33,991 nt of DNA from Lachnospiraceae bacterium (GTDB lineage Bacteria; Bacillota_A; Clostridia; Lachnospirales; Lachnospiraceae). Below, in pieces: positions 1 through 6,507 of the stretch (its first letter is position 1; each line of letters opens with the position of its first letter). Under the pieces are notes generated by a model, which was given only the letters and a program-made list of their open reading frames with translations, did not search any database and was not told the DNA's origin. The position numbers and the translations under genes are program-made. The DNA lies in contig JAILPG010000195.1 of assembly GCA_024699595.1 (NCBI GenBank), positions 1 through 33,991 of the forward strand, given 5' to 3'.

Positions 1-57
1 TTTTCCGATTCCGCCTTTTCCGTAAATTGCGATCTGTCTAATCTTGTGGTCTGACAT
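1..57 (-). CDS. nifH: Nitrogenase iron protein (NifH-type ATPase), first 19 codons only
   Basis: The gene runs off the left edge. The 19 visible residues begin MSDHKIRQIAIYGKGGIGK, which is the N-terminus of NifH-family proteins: the RQIAIYGKGGIGK stretch carries the P-loop that binds MgATP in the homodimeric [4Fe-4S] electron donor. It starts 32 bp after a NifX-domain gene and follows a nifB-like gene, so the three very likely form one transcript. In the family this protein passes electrons to a NifDK-type catalytic component. Only the P-loop end is visible, so I cannot tell a true nitrogenase from a nitrogenase-like reductase (for example methylthio-alkane reductase, Group IV). The seven residues before RQIAIYGKGG are longer than in most classical NifH proteins. 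Confidence 0.85.
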   Translation of the reverse strand, partial: MSDHKIRQIAIYGKGGIGK

Positions 58-89
58 TTTCCTATCTCCTTATCCCTGATACATTTGTT

Positions 90-503
90 TTATTCTTCAT
101 CTTCAATTCCGTAATCACGGAGAAGTTTTTTTGCTTTTTCAAGCCTTAGTTTTTTCTTATCTCTGTAATCTCTGACCTTTGCGACAGCTTCATCGATGGG
201 TCCCACATGATCAAGGGTTATGATATTTTTTCTTGCAAGTGCCTGAGAAGCTCTACCACCGGTTCTGGCTGCCAGAACAAACTCAACATCCGATAACTGT
301 TCGGCAATCTCTTCAAAAGCTTTATCACCGCCACAGGTTGCTCCCTTGCAGGCTGTCTGATCTATATCTCTGAACCGGGAATCTGTGATCTCCCCCGTTT
401 CCGAATCAACTTCAAAAACGACAAATCTGTCAGTGTGTCCGAAATGGGAATCAACATTTATCTCGTCCGTAGTTGCCACAGCAATCTTAAATGTATCACC
501 CAT
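90..503 (-). CDS. nifX: NifX/NifB-C-terminal-domain protein (dinitrogenase FeMo-cofactor biosynthesis family)
   Basis: This 137-residue protein has the fold signature of the NifX/NafY/NifB C-terminal family: an N-terminal strand (FKIAVATTD), then VDSHFGHTDRFVVFEV (residues about 18-33), a small cysteine/glycine segment CKGATCGGDKAF, and the ARTGGRASQAL stretch. Members bind or ferry the iron-sulfur cofactor precursor made by NifB. Many NifB proteins carry this domain fused at their C-terminus; here it is a separate gene whose ATG overlaps the last 8 bases of the nifB-like gene, so translation is probably coupled. It ends in a basic, coiled tail (residues 112-137). The family and cofactor context are clear. 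Whether it is NifX proper or a split NifB domain cannot be decided from sequence alone. Confidence 0.8.
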   Translation of the reverse strand: MGDTFKIAVATTDEINVDSHFGHTDRFVVFEVDSETGEITDSRFRDIDQTACKGATCGGDKAFEEIAEQLSDVEFVLAARTGGRASQALARKNIITLDHVGPIDEAVAKVRDYRDKKKLRLEKAKKLLRDYGIEDEE

Positions 504-1365
504 GGGAAAACGTCTCCTTTACATTCAATCTGTCTTTATACAGTGAAGCGCCTATGTCATATACTCCCGGCACTCCGCAAGCATCCGCTCTGCAGTGCTG
601 GCAATGTCTGAATACATTTATATAGATTTCAGCTTCCGCTCTTGCCTTATACAATTCTTCACAGGTCGGTGCTTTTAGATCCTTCATCTCATTCTGCGGG
701 ATCAGGGGAATGATATTATATATGGATGCGCCTGCTGTTTTTACTGTGGCAGCAACATCTTCTATATGTTCATCATTTACTCCGGGCACCAGCACAGTAT
801 TTACTTTGACAAGCGTTCCTGCTTTCGAAACCTTTCTTATTCCGGATAACTGGTTTTTTATAAGTATCTCCGCAGCCTCCGTTCCCGTGTAGATTTTGCC
901 GTGATAGATGATCCTGTTATTGATCTTGGCTTCGATCTCAGGATCCACGGCATTTACCGTAACAGTAAGTGTATCAACAAGTTCGATCACCTCATCTGCT
1001 TTTTCATCGAGCAGAAGGCCGTTTGTACTCATGCACTTTATCAGTTTCGGATACCTGTCCTTTATCAGTCTGAAGGTCTTAAGTGCGCGATCAGTTGCCA
1101 GTGTGTCTCCGGGTCCGGCAATTCCTACCACGGTGATCTCAGGACATTTCTCAAGTGCCAGATCAATGAAGTGTGCTGCCTCCTCAGGTTCAAGCACCGT
1201 GCTTGTCACTCCGGGCCTCTGTTCATCCTCATTGATCTTCCTGTCGCAGAATCTGCATTCTATATTGCAGCCCGGTGCTACAGGGAGATGGATCCTTCCT
1301 TTATTCTGTTTGCATGGTCCAAAGCACGGATGTTCTTTGAAGACCGTTTCGCGATCCAGAGCCAT
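496..1365 (-). CDS. nifB: NifB-like radical SAM cofactor-biosynthesis protein
   Basis: A radical SAM enzyme with the CNIECRFC cluster motif (CxxxCxxC, about residues 35-42), the NifB hallmarks HPCF, GRIHLPVAP, RPGVTS, VVGIAGPGDTLA, STNGL and TVTVNAVDP, and a C-terminal CQHCRADACG segment. NifB builds the 8Fe-9S-carbide precursor (NifB-co) from two [4Fe-4S] clusters. It lacks the NifX domain, which is encoded next door. Two features differ from textbook NifB: the His-rich stretch before GRIHLPVAP is replaced by PCKQNK, and the DC of RKxDCxNE after the cluster motif is missing (RKINEDE). This suggests a divergent, nitrogenase-like subgroup. I place the start at the second ATG (1365) because AAGAGG lies 7 bases before it; an ATG at 1371 is only 1 base from that site. 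Confidence 0.85.
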   Translation of the reverse strand: MALDRETVFKEHPCFGPCKQNKGRIHLPVAPGCNIECRFCDRKINEDEQRPGVTSTVLEPEEAAHFIDLALEKCPEITVVGIAGPGDTLATDRALKTFRLIKDRYPKLIKCMSTNGLLLDEKADEVIELVDTLTVTVNAVDPEIEAKINNRIIYHGKIYTGTEAAEILIKNQLSGIRKVSKAGTLVKVNTVLVPGVNDEHIEDVAATVKTAGASIYNIIPLIPQNEMKDLKAPTCEELYKARAEAEIYINVFRHCQHCRADACGVPGVYDIGASLYKDRLNVKETFSHG

Positions 1366-1442
1366 AGACATACCTCTTAAATATTTTTATTGATTCTATC
1401 AGACATAAATCCTTTGCAAAATCACACATATCTTATAGTGAG

Positions 1443-1484
1443 CCATTACTTTTAGTTATCACTCCCATTATTTCCGGTTATCAC
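1443..1484 (-). repeat. Two 20-bp direct repeats, 22-bp period, upstream of the nifB-like operon
   Basis: On the minus strand two copies of a 20-base unit (GTGATAAC, three variable bases, then AARTAATGG) lie at 1465-1484 and 1443-1462 with 2 bases between them; 16 of 20 positions are identical. The 22-bp period puts both copies on the same helix face. A weak -10-like TATAAG follows within 10 bases of the second copy, which is the usual position for activator sites. The regulator is unknown. The region 1366-1442 otherwise holds only the A+T-rich leader of the nifB-like gene. Confidence 0.55.
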
Positions 1485-1515
1485 AAATAAAAAGGATGCG
1501 GCCTAAGCCGCATCC
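1484..1515 (-). terminator. Rho-independent terminator of the lanC-like/cysK operon
   Basis: A perfect 9-bp stem (GGATGCGGC, 1507-1515, with GCCGCATCC, 1494-1502), a 4-base loop, and a T5 tract then ATTT on the minus strand. It lies 47 bases after the cysteine-synthase stop and separates that operon from the nifB-like one. Confidence 0.88.
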
Positions 1516-1534
1516 AAAGTGTGGAGGTATATAT

Positions 1535-1663
1535 ATGCAAAAAGTGAAATCACTTATGGCATCATTTTACTTCATCCGGTTTATACATATCGGTGCTCAG
1601 ATACTTCATTCCGTTATCTGCAAGTATCACTACGATATTCTTTCCTTCATTGCCGGATCTTAA
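1535..1663 (+). CDS. Possible 42-residue small ORF antisense to the cysK 3' end
   Basis: A perfect GGAGG (1523-1527) stands 7 bases before this plus-strand ATG, which is unusual for a chance ORF. The peptide starts MQKVKSLMASFYFIRF, is basic and hydrophobic, and overlaps the last 100 bases of the cysteine-synthase gene in antisense. I do not recognise it. No clear plus-strand promoter is visible and the overlap argues against it, so confidence is low. Confidence 0.2.
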   Translation: MQKVKSLMASFYFIRFIHIGAQILHSVICKYHYDILSFIAGS

Positions 1664-2563
1664 TGCTACCTGCTTTGCTGCGGTAAGAGCAGCGGCAGCT
1701 GACTGTCCGAGGAATACACCATCAAGACGTGCAAGTTCTCTTCCTGTTTCATATGCATCATTTCCGTTTATATCAATGCATTCATCATAATCAAATCCAA
1801 CGATGAAAGGAGCTTTAAATGCATCCGGGAATCCGGGATCTCCGAAAGGTGCTGTTCCATCAATGGTGGGAGCTCCGGGACCGGCAGCAGCACGGGATGC
1901 CTGATCAGCCTGTACCGCAACTATCTTAACGTCAGGATTCTTTTCCCTGAAGTACTTTGCAAGTCCGGTTATGGTTCCGGCGGTTCCGCTGGTTGCAACA
2001 AGAATGTCGACTTTTCCGTCTGTATCTTCCCAGATCTCGGGACCGGTGGTTGCATAATGTGCTCCGGGGTTAGCTTCATTGGCAAGCTGGTTGATAAAAT
2101 AGTGATGGGTAGGCTGGGCGTCGCAGTATCTCTGAAGTGCATCCTGATAGAACTGGGTAGAGAAGGTTCCGTTTGCCAGTGCTTCCGCAACCTCAGGAAG
2201 TTCAGTCATAAGATAGAGGGTTGCACCATATGCTTTAAGCATTGCCTGACGCTCAACAGACTGTCCCGGCTCAAGGAATACGGTAAGATGATATCCCCTG
2301 CTTGCTGCAAATGCCGCAAGTCCAATTCCGGTGTTTCCGCTTGTATTCTCAACGATGGTGTCTCCGGGATGAAGAAGTCCGTCTCTTTCCGCTGCCTTGA
2401 TCATATTAAGAGCAGCTCTGTCCTTCACCGATCCTGAGGGATTAAAATACTCAAGCTTACCGAGAAGCTTTGCTTTAAGTCCGTATTTCTCCTCATATCT
2501 TACGAACTCAAAAAGCGGTGTGTGTCCTACAAGTGTTTCAATGTTTGTTACGATGTTTGCCAT
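1562..2563 (-). CDS. cysK: Cysteine-synthase-family PLP enzyme (O-acetylserine sulfhydrylase-like)
   Basis: A 333-residue fold-type II PLP enzyme. The Schiff-base lysine is K47 in NPSGSVKDRA, the substrate-carboxylate loop is NTSGNTG (73-79), and the PLP phosphate loop reads TSGTAGTITG, where most cysteine synthases have GTGGTITG. The usual reaction replaces acetate of O-acetylserine with sulfide to give cysteine. The start has a strong AAAGGAGG and lies 21 bp after a LanC-like gene, so the two are one operon ended by the hairpin at 1484-1515. The segment around 115-150 (TELPEVAEALANGTFSTQF) is longer than in classical CysK, so a different nucleophile or a cystathionine-beta-synthase-like reaction is possible. 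The family is certain; the exact substrate is not. Confidence 0.88.
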   Translation of the reverse strand: MANIVTNIETLVGHTPLFEFVRYEEKYGLKAKLLGKLEYFNPSGSVKDRAALNMIKAAERDGLLHPGDTIVENTSGNTGIGLAAFAASRGYHLTVFLEPGQSVERQAMLKAYGATLYLMTELPEVAEALANGTFSTQFYQDALQRYCDAQPTHHYFINQLANEANPGAHYATTGPEIWEDTDGKVDILVATSGTAGTITGLAKYFREKNPDVKIVAVQADQASRAAAGPGAPTIDGTAPFGDPGFPDAFKAPFIVGFDYDECIDINGNDAYETGRELARLDGVFLGQSAAAALTAAKQVALRSGNEGKNIVVILADNGMKYLSTDMYKPDEVK

Positions 2564-2584
2564 AATGATTTTCCTCCTTTATTC

Positions 2585-3937
2585 CTAAAACGGATCCTCC
2601 ACATATTTTCCAATATCCGCTTTAGCAGTTAACTGATTGTAGTAGTATAAAATCGATGAAGCACATCCGGCACTTCCAAGATATAATCCGCTCCAGCACT
2701 CCACTTCACCGGGAGCATGTCTGTTCCATGCCGTATACCATCTTCTCTTTCCGCCGTCGAGATTTGAATCTCCGATCAATACTTCAGCTGCATCCTCAGC
2801 AGCATTCAGATATTTCTCATCACCGGTCAGTTCATATACTTCCGTAAAATGCTCTGCCATTCCCGCTGCTCCACAACAATAGCTGTATGTATGCCAGTAA
2901 CCTTTTGAATGGATCTTTGGAGCGCCTGTTTTAAGAACTCCGTTGGTAAGTTTCAATATCCATTCCCTGTATGACTCATTTCCGGTTATCTTAAACAGTT
3001 CATAAAACAATCTGCTTGATCCCACAGGTCCCTGGCACATTCCCAGATAGTGCATCTTCGGTACATAGGGATCGTTATATCTTAGCAGTGCAGCCGTGTC
3101 ATCCTTTGATCTATCTGCAATATCGGAAAGATAATCCGCTGCATTTTTTGCAAGCTCAAGGTATTCCTCATTGCTTGTATGTTCGTACAGTTTAGCAAGA
3201 ATGTATCCTGTTCCTGCAGTGCCGTAGAAGAATCCGGGGAAATATCCGTTCTTTCCGAGACCAAAAGCTACTGTATCCATGCACTGCCATCTTACTCCGG
3301 TCTCTGCATTTTCTTTCTTTGATACTATGTATCTTCCGAGTGCATCTGCACCTTCCAGATAATTTCTGTTCCCTGTCTTTTCAAAAAGCCATATCAGAAA
3401 AAGAGCAAGTCCGCCATCCGATATTATTCCGATCTGTCCGCTCCAGTATCCTTTTCCCTGAAGCAGTGTCTGAACCAATAAAAGATCATCTGCCACTCTG
3501 AATGAATGATCCAGATATTTCTCATCTTTTGTGGTTTCATAGAGAAGATATGATACGTATCCTCCTCCGGCAGGCCCGTTATAAAGTCCGGTTGGTATTC
3601 CTAAAAGCGTTCCTTCTCCGTAATCGGAATATTCATCAACACCCTTATACTCCGATATCACAAAATCCACTCCACCTTTTGCCTTAGAAAGCCACTTTGT
3701 ATCTTTCGTGACTCTGTATAGTCTTAAAAAGAAAAGTGCAATGCCCGCTGTTCCTCCGTAGAGACTTGTCTGCGATGTAAGTGTAAGATCCGGATCTATC
3801 TCTTTTCCCGGAAGAATGTCCCATCTCGTTCCCTTTTCCGAAACATGCTCATATTCTTCAAGCCATGCGGCAGTTTCAAGAACAGCCTCCAGGTATCTTT
3901 CTTCAGTTTTTTCAAATTCCTCAGGCCAGTTTCCCAA
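2585..3937 (-). CDS. LanC-like protein (lanthionine-synthetase C-like alpha/alpha barrel)
   Basis: This 450-residue protein shows repeated helical pairs with glycine-rich turns (LYGGTAGIA at 59-67, YNGPAGGG, FYGTAGTG, CQGPVG, CCGAAG, YLGSAG), the pattern of LanC/LanCL barrels. LanC enzymes use a zinc held by Cys, Cys, His to add thiols to dehydroamino acids. The matching positions here are C301 (CQGPVG) and C354-C355 (YCCGAAG), so the usual CHG motif has become CCG. There is no LanB/LanM dehydratase or precursor peptide nearby, so it is a stand-alone LanC-like protein. The start is TTG with GGAGG 6 bases upstream. It is co-transcribed with the cysteine-synthase-family gene 21 bp downstream. 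The substrate is unknown; a glycoside-hydrolase-like alpha/alpha barrel is the main alternative. Confidence 0.75.
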   Translation of the reverse strand: MGNWPEEFEKTEERYLEAVLETAAWLEEYEHVSEKGTRWDILPGKEIDPDLTLTSQTSLYGGTAGIALFFLRLYRVTKDTKWLSKAKGGVDFVISEYKGVDEYSDYGEGTLLGIPTGLYNGPAGGGYVSYLLYETTKDEKYLDHSFRVADDLLLVQTLLQGKGYWSGQIGIISDGGLALFLIWLFEKTGNRNYLEGADALGRYIVSKKENAETGVRWQCMDTVAFGLGKNGYFPGFFYGTAGTGYILAKLYEHTSNEEYLELAKNAADYLSDIADRSKDDTAALLRYNDPYVPKMHYLGMCQGPVGSSRLFYELFKITGNESYREWILKLTNGVLKTGAPKIHSKGYWHTYSYCCGAAGMAEHFTEVYELTGDEKYLNAAEDAAEVLIGDSNLDGGKRRWYTAWNRHAPGEVECWSGLYLGSAGCASSILYYYNQLTAKADIGKYVEDPF

Positions 3938-4039
3938 AGCAAGCCTCCGTTGTTTTTTTATATGTATTGATCATATTACGAGGCGTGAATTCTGTATAAT
4001 TCCTATATTTTAGAACCTGATATAAATTTCATCTATAAC

Positions 4040-4068
4040 AAAAAACAGACCGTATTAGCGATCTGTTT
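4040..4068 (-). terminator. Terminator after the HAD phosphatase gene
   Basis: An imperfect stem of about 10 bp (AAACAGATCG against CGGTCTGTTT, one mismatch) with a 6-base loop and a T6 tract on the minus strand, 34 bases after the stop codon. Confidence 0.75.
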
Positions 4069-4101
4069 CATTCAAAGCAAAATATATATTTATAATTTTG
4101 A

Positions 4102-4920
4102 TCATTCGATGGCATTGATCAGGAATTCCGCAAGCCCGTCATGATCATTGTCCGATGCGGTTATCACATCGGCACTTTCCTTCACTATATCCGTTGCATT
4201 GAGCATTGCGATTCCCAGCCCCGCAGCTTCTATCATTGAGATATCATTTTGTTCATCTCCTGCTGCGATGGTATTTTCTATGGGCACTCCCAAATACTCC
4301 GCAAGCCACCTTACGCCTGAACCCTTTCCTGCTTCCTTCATGAAGACTTCAAGATAGTTTGGATTTGAATACACAGTGGTCAGTCTGTCACCGTATCTTT
4401 CCATTATTGCTTTTCTGAAGTTTTCCAGTTTTTCCATCTCATGGAGTTCTATTGCTATGACTTTGCAGGGAGCCTCGGGAAGATTTCCCACAATATCATC
4501 CGTCACGACAATGGGTCTCTGTATGACCCTGTTGTAGAACTTCATGGCTTCTCCCTCATCGGGGCTTACCATATAATCCGCTGCGTAAGTATGTGCATGG
4601 ACACCGAATTCCTTAGCGGTATCAAATATACCGGGGATCAGTTCGTAAGGGACAGGGATCCTGTTTATTACTTTTGAATTATCGGAGTCGAAACAAAGAG
4701 CTCCGTTAAAGCAAAGATAATATGTTCCGGGGTAATTTATCCCCAGTTTCTCAGCAACGGTTATGACATTATCAATGCCTCTCCCTGTGCATATTGCAAA
4801 ATGATTTCCCGCTGCCACAAAATCATCCAGTGCTTTTTTGGTTTTTTCCGATACTCTTTTGTCGGATGTAAGTAATGTTCCGTCCAGATCCGAGAAAAAG
4901 ATCTTCTTTCCTTCTTTCAT
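4102..4920 (-). CDS. Cof-type HAD-IIB family phosphatase
   Basis: A 272-residue haloacid-dehalogenase hydrolase. Motif I is DLDGTLLTSDK (D15 nucleophile, D17 acid/base), followed by the CTGRG motif II region, and motif IV is GDEQNDISMIEAAG near residue 217. The Cof/YbiV-type C2 cap fills residues about 85-190. Members dephosphorylate sugar phosphates, nucleotides or flavin and pyridoxal phosphates, and the substrate cannot be told from sequence. It is a single gene with its own promoter inside a large inverted repeat and its own terminator. The ribosome site is AAGGAAG, 4 bases before the ATG. Confidence 0.9.
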   Translation of the reverse strand: MKEGKKIFFSDLDGTLLTSDKRVSEKTKKALDDFVAAGNHFAICTGRGIDNVITVAEKLGINYPGTYYLCFNGALCFDSDNSKVINRIPVPYELIPGIFDTAKEFGVHAHTYAADYMVSPDEGEAMKFYNRVIQRPIVVTDDIVGNLPEAPCKVIAIELHEMEKLENFRKAIMERYGDRLTTVYSNPNYLEVFMKEAGKGSGVRWLAEYLGVPIENTIAAGDEQNDISMIEAAGLGIAMLNATDIVKESADVITASDNDHDGLAEFLINAIE

Positions 4921-4940
4921 GATTCTTCCTTAATAAAATT

Positions 4941-4999
4941 TCTCCGTACCCCTTAACATTTATAATAAACCAAAATGCATTAGTCAAGGAGTACGGAGA
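4941..4999 (-). promoter_or_regulatory. Promoter of the HAD gene, framed by a 14-bp inverted repeat
   Basis: TTGACT (4982-4987), a 17-bp spacer and TATAAA (4959-4964) form a good minus-strand promoter. It is enclosed by two inverted arms, 4941-4954 and 4986-4999 (13 of 14 bases complementary), so one arm overlaps the -35 edge and the other the start site. There is no T tract, so it does not look like a serpin terminator. Confidence 0.6.
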
Positions 5000-5029
5000 T
5001 CTTCATCGGAAGAGATTATATGAAATTTA

Positions 5030-6334
5030 TTAGTCCATGGTATTAAGGTATCCAACGAATACTGGAAGTCCGGTGTCGTTATCAACTATGCCGTATACGA
5101 AGGGACAGTCAAGGTTTATGACAATGGGCTCATCAACAGGAGCTGCACAGGTTGCATCCATCATGATGCCGGTGACTGCTGCGGCTCTGGTTCCTTCGCG
5201 GTTTACCTCGATGAATGACTTATGGACCACTTTGTTGATCCAAATCTCACTGTCTCCACCGTTTACAGGTGTCATCATTGAGGAAAAGTCAGCCTTTGCA
5301 GGATCGAATGCACAGGTGATGCCCAGATCTTTAAGAACTTCGTTCATACCCAGTTCGTATTCATTGGTGAACTCCGGGATATATGCGTAAATACCGCCTT
5401 CGTTGCTCTTGAGATTTGTAAGAGCGTGGGACAGATCCTCACCGTTTTCTGCAGCCTTCGCGATCAGTTCCTCAACACTTTCACCTTCTTCGGGAAGGAT
5501 TGCGAAGAATGAATACTCACCGCCTTCGTAAGGACGGGTAAATCCGATCCCTTCACCATATCTGAAATATCCTGATTCTTCACTGTAAAGCATTGTTACT
5601 TCGGAAGTACTTCCGTTGTAGTTGTTGAATGTACAATGCTCCCGGATATCTTCTTCCCCATACTTCTGTTCCCACTCGCCTTCAAAAGCAATGGCATTGA
5701 GAAGGACCATCTTCGCATCATCGCTGAGTTCATTAATGATTTCGGGGATCATTCCACGGGTCTCTTCCTTTACCCAGTTATTGATGTCACCAACAGTCTC
5801 GGGGCCAAAGGGTGCGCTCCAGATCTCAGCTTCATAATATGACTTTGCCAATGATACAAATTCCGGAGTCATCTCAAACTCACCGTTCTCATTAAACCAG
5901 ATGGAATTTGCCACATTCCACTCCACATCCTCAGAACTCTCAAGATGATGGCTCATGGCATAGAGGATCTGATTCATCTGCTCACGGCTTATTCCTCCGC
6001 CAAGAGCATTCTCAATCTGGGTAAGAGTCTCACCGTTAGCGCCGTTTGAAACCATTCCGAAGGCTGTCATTACTGATGTGGGAGAAATAAGGATGTTTCT
6101 GCCCTCTCCCTCTGCCTCTGATACACCAACCAGGAGATTCATGGAAGCATTTGAAAGAGAAGTTATCCATTCCTCTTCAACATTTCCCTCTTCAAAGTTT
6201 ACATTGATGGTTTCAGCGCCCTGTGTAAGATTAACGGTATTCTCTGAAATCCCGCCGTTTGGTACTCCTGCCTCGGCTCCACAGCCTGCAAGAAGTGCTG
6301 CTGCCATTATTCCTGCGATCATTTTTTTCTTCAT
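5030..6334 (-). CDS. Secreted lipoprotein serpin (serine/cysteine protease inhibitor)
   Basis: A 434-residue serpin with a bacterial lipoprotein signal (MKKKMIAGIMAAALLAGC, lipobox LLAGC, C18), so it should be anchored outside the membrane. The serpin core is complete: NSIWFN, VLLNAIAFEGEWEQ, a breach/shutter region, and the C-terminal PFVYGIVDN and PVFVGYLN. The reactive-centre hinge REGTRAAAVTG (about 379-389) keeps the small residues needed for loop insertion, so it should be inhibitory. Counting from the hinge puts P1-P1' near T395-C396 (MMDATCAAP). Threonine at P1 suggests an elastase-like target, or the loop may act on a neighbouring Met. It is a single gene with GAGG about 10 bases before its ATG. 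In gut and rumen bacteria serpins are thought to block host or competitor proteases. Confidence 0.93.
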   Translation of the reverse strand: MKKKMIAGIMAAALLAGCGAEAGVPNGGISENTVNLTQGAETINVNFEEGNVEEEWITSLSNASMNLLVGVSEAEGEGRNILISPTSVMTAFGMVSNGANGETLTQIENALGGGISREQMNQILYAMSHHLESSEDVEWNVANSIWFNENGEFEMTPEFVSLAKSYYEAEIWSAPFGPETVGDINNWVKEETRGMIPEIINELSDDAKMVLLNAIAFEGEWEQKYGEEDIREHCTFNNYNGSTSEVTMLYSEESGYFRYGEGIGFTRPYEGGEYSFFAILPEEGESVEELIAKAAENGEDLSHALTNLKSNEGGIYAYIPEFTNEYELGMNEVLKDLGITCAFDPAKADFSSMMTPVNGGDSEIWINKVVHKSFIEVNREGTRAAAVTGIMMDATCAAPVDEPIVINLDCPFVYGIVDNDTGLPVFVGYLNTMD

Positions 6335-6427
6335 AATTATATATTCCTCACTTTCTATATTCAGGTAAGTCTTCTTTCATTCCCCTCTGCACTATATGAC
6401 GACAGTGAATCCTGACAGGTCACAAAA

Positions 6428-6472
6428 AAAATTAAAAACAGGCCAAAACCGGAAGTTTCCGGTTTTGACCTG
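6428..6472 (-). terminator. Strong terminator of the sodium:solute symporter gene
   Basis: A 15-bp stem (6439-6453 with 6458-6472; the only non-Watson-Crick pair is G-U in the minus-strand RNA), a 4-base loop, and T5 then AATTTTTTTT on the minus strand. Confidence 0.9.
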
Positions 6473-6507
6473 CATTATTAAGTCTGTAGATCTCGTATTT
6501 TCCGGCA

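Noticed and set aside
901..1393. Long plus-strand frames opposite the nifB-like gene
   Set aside because: They are antisense shadows, with no ribosome site and no recognisable protein.
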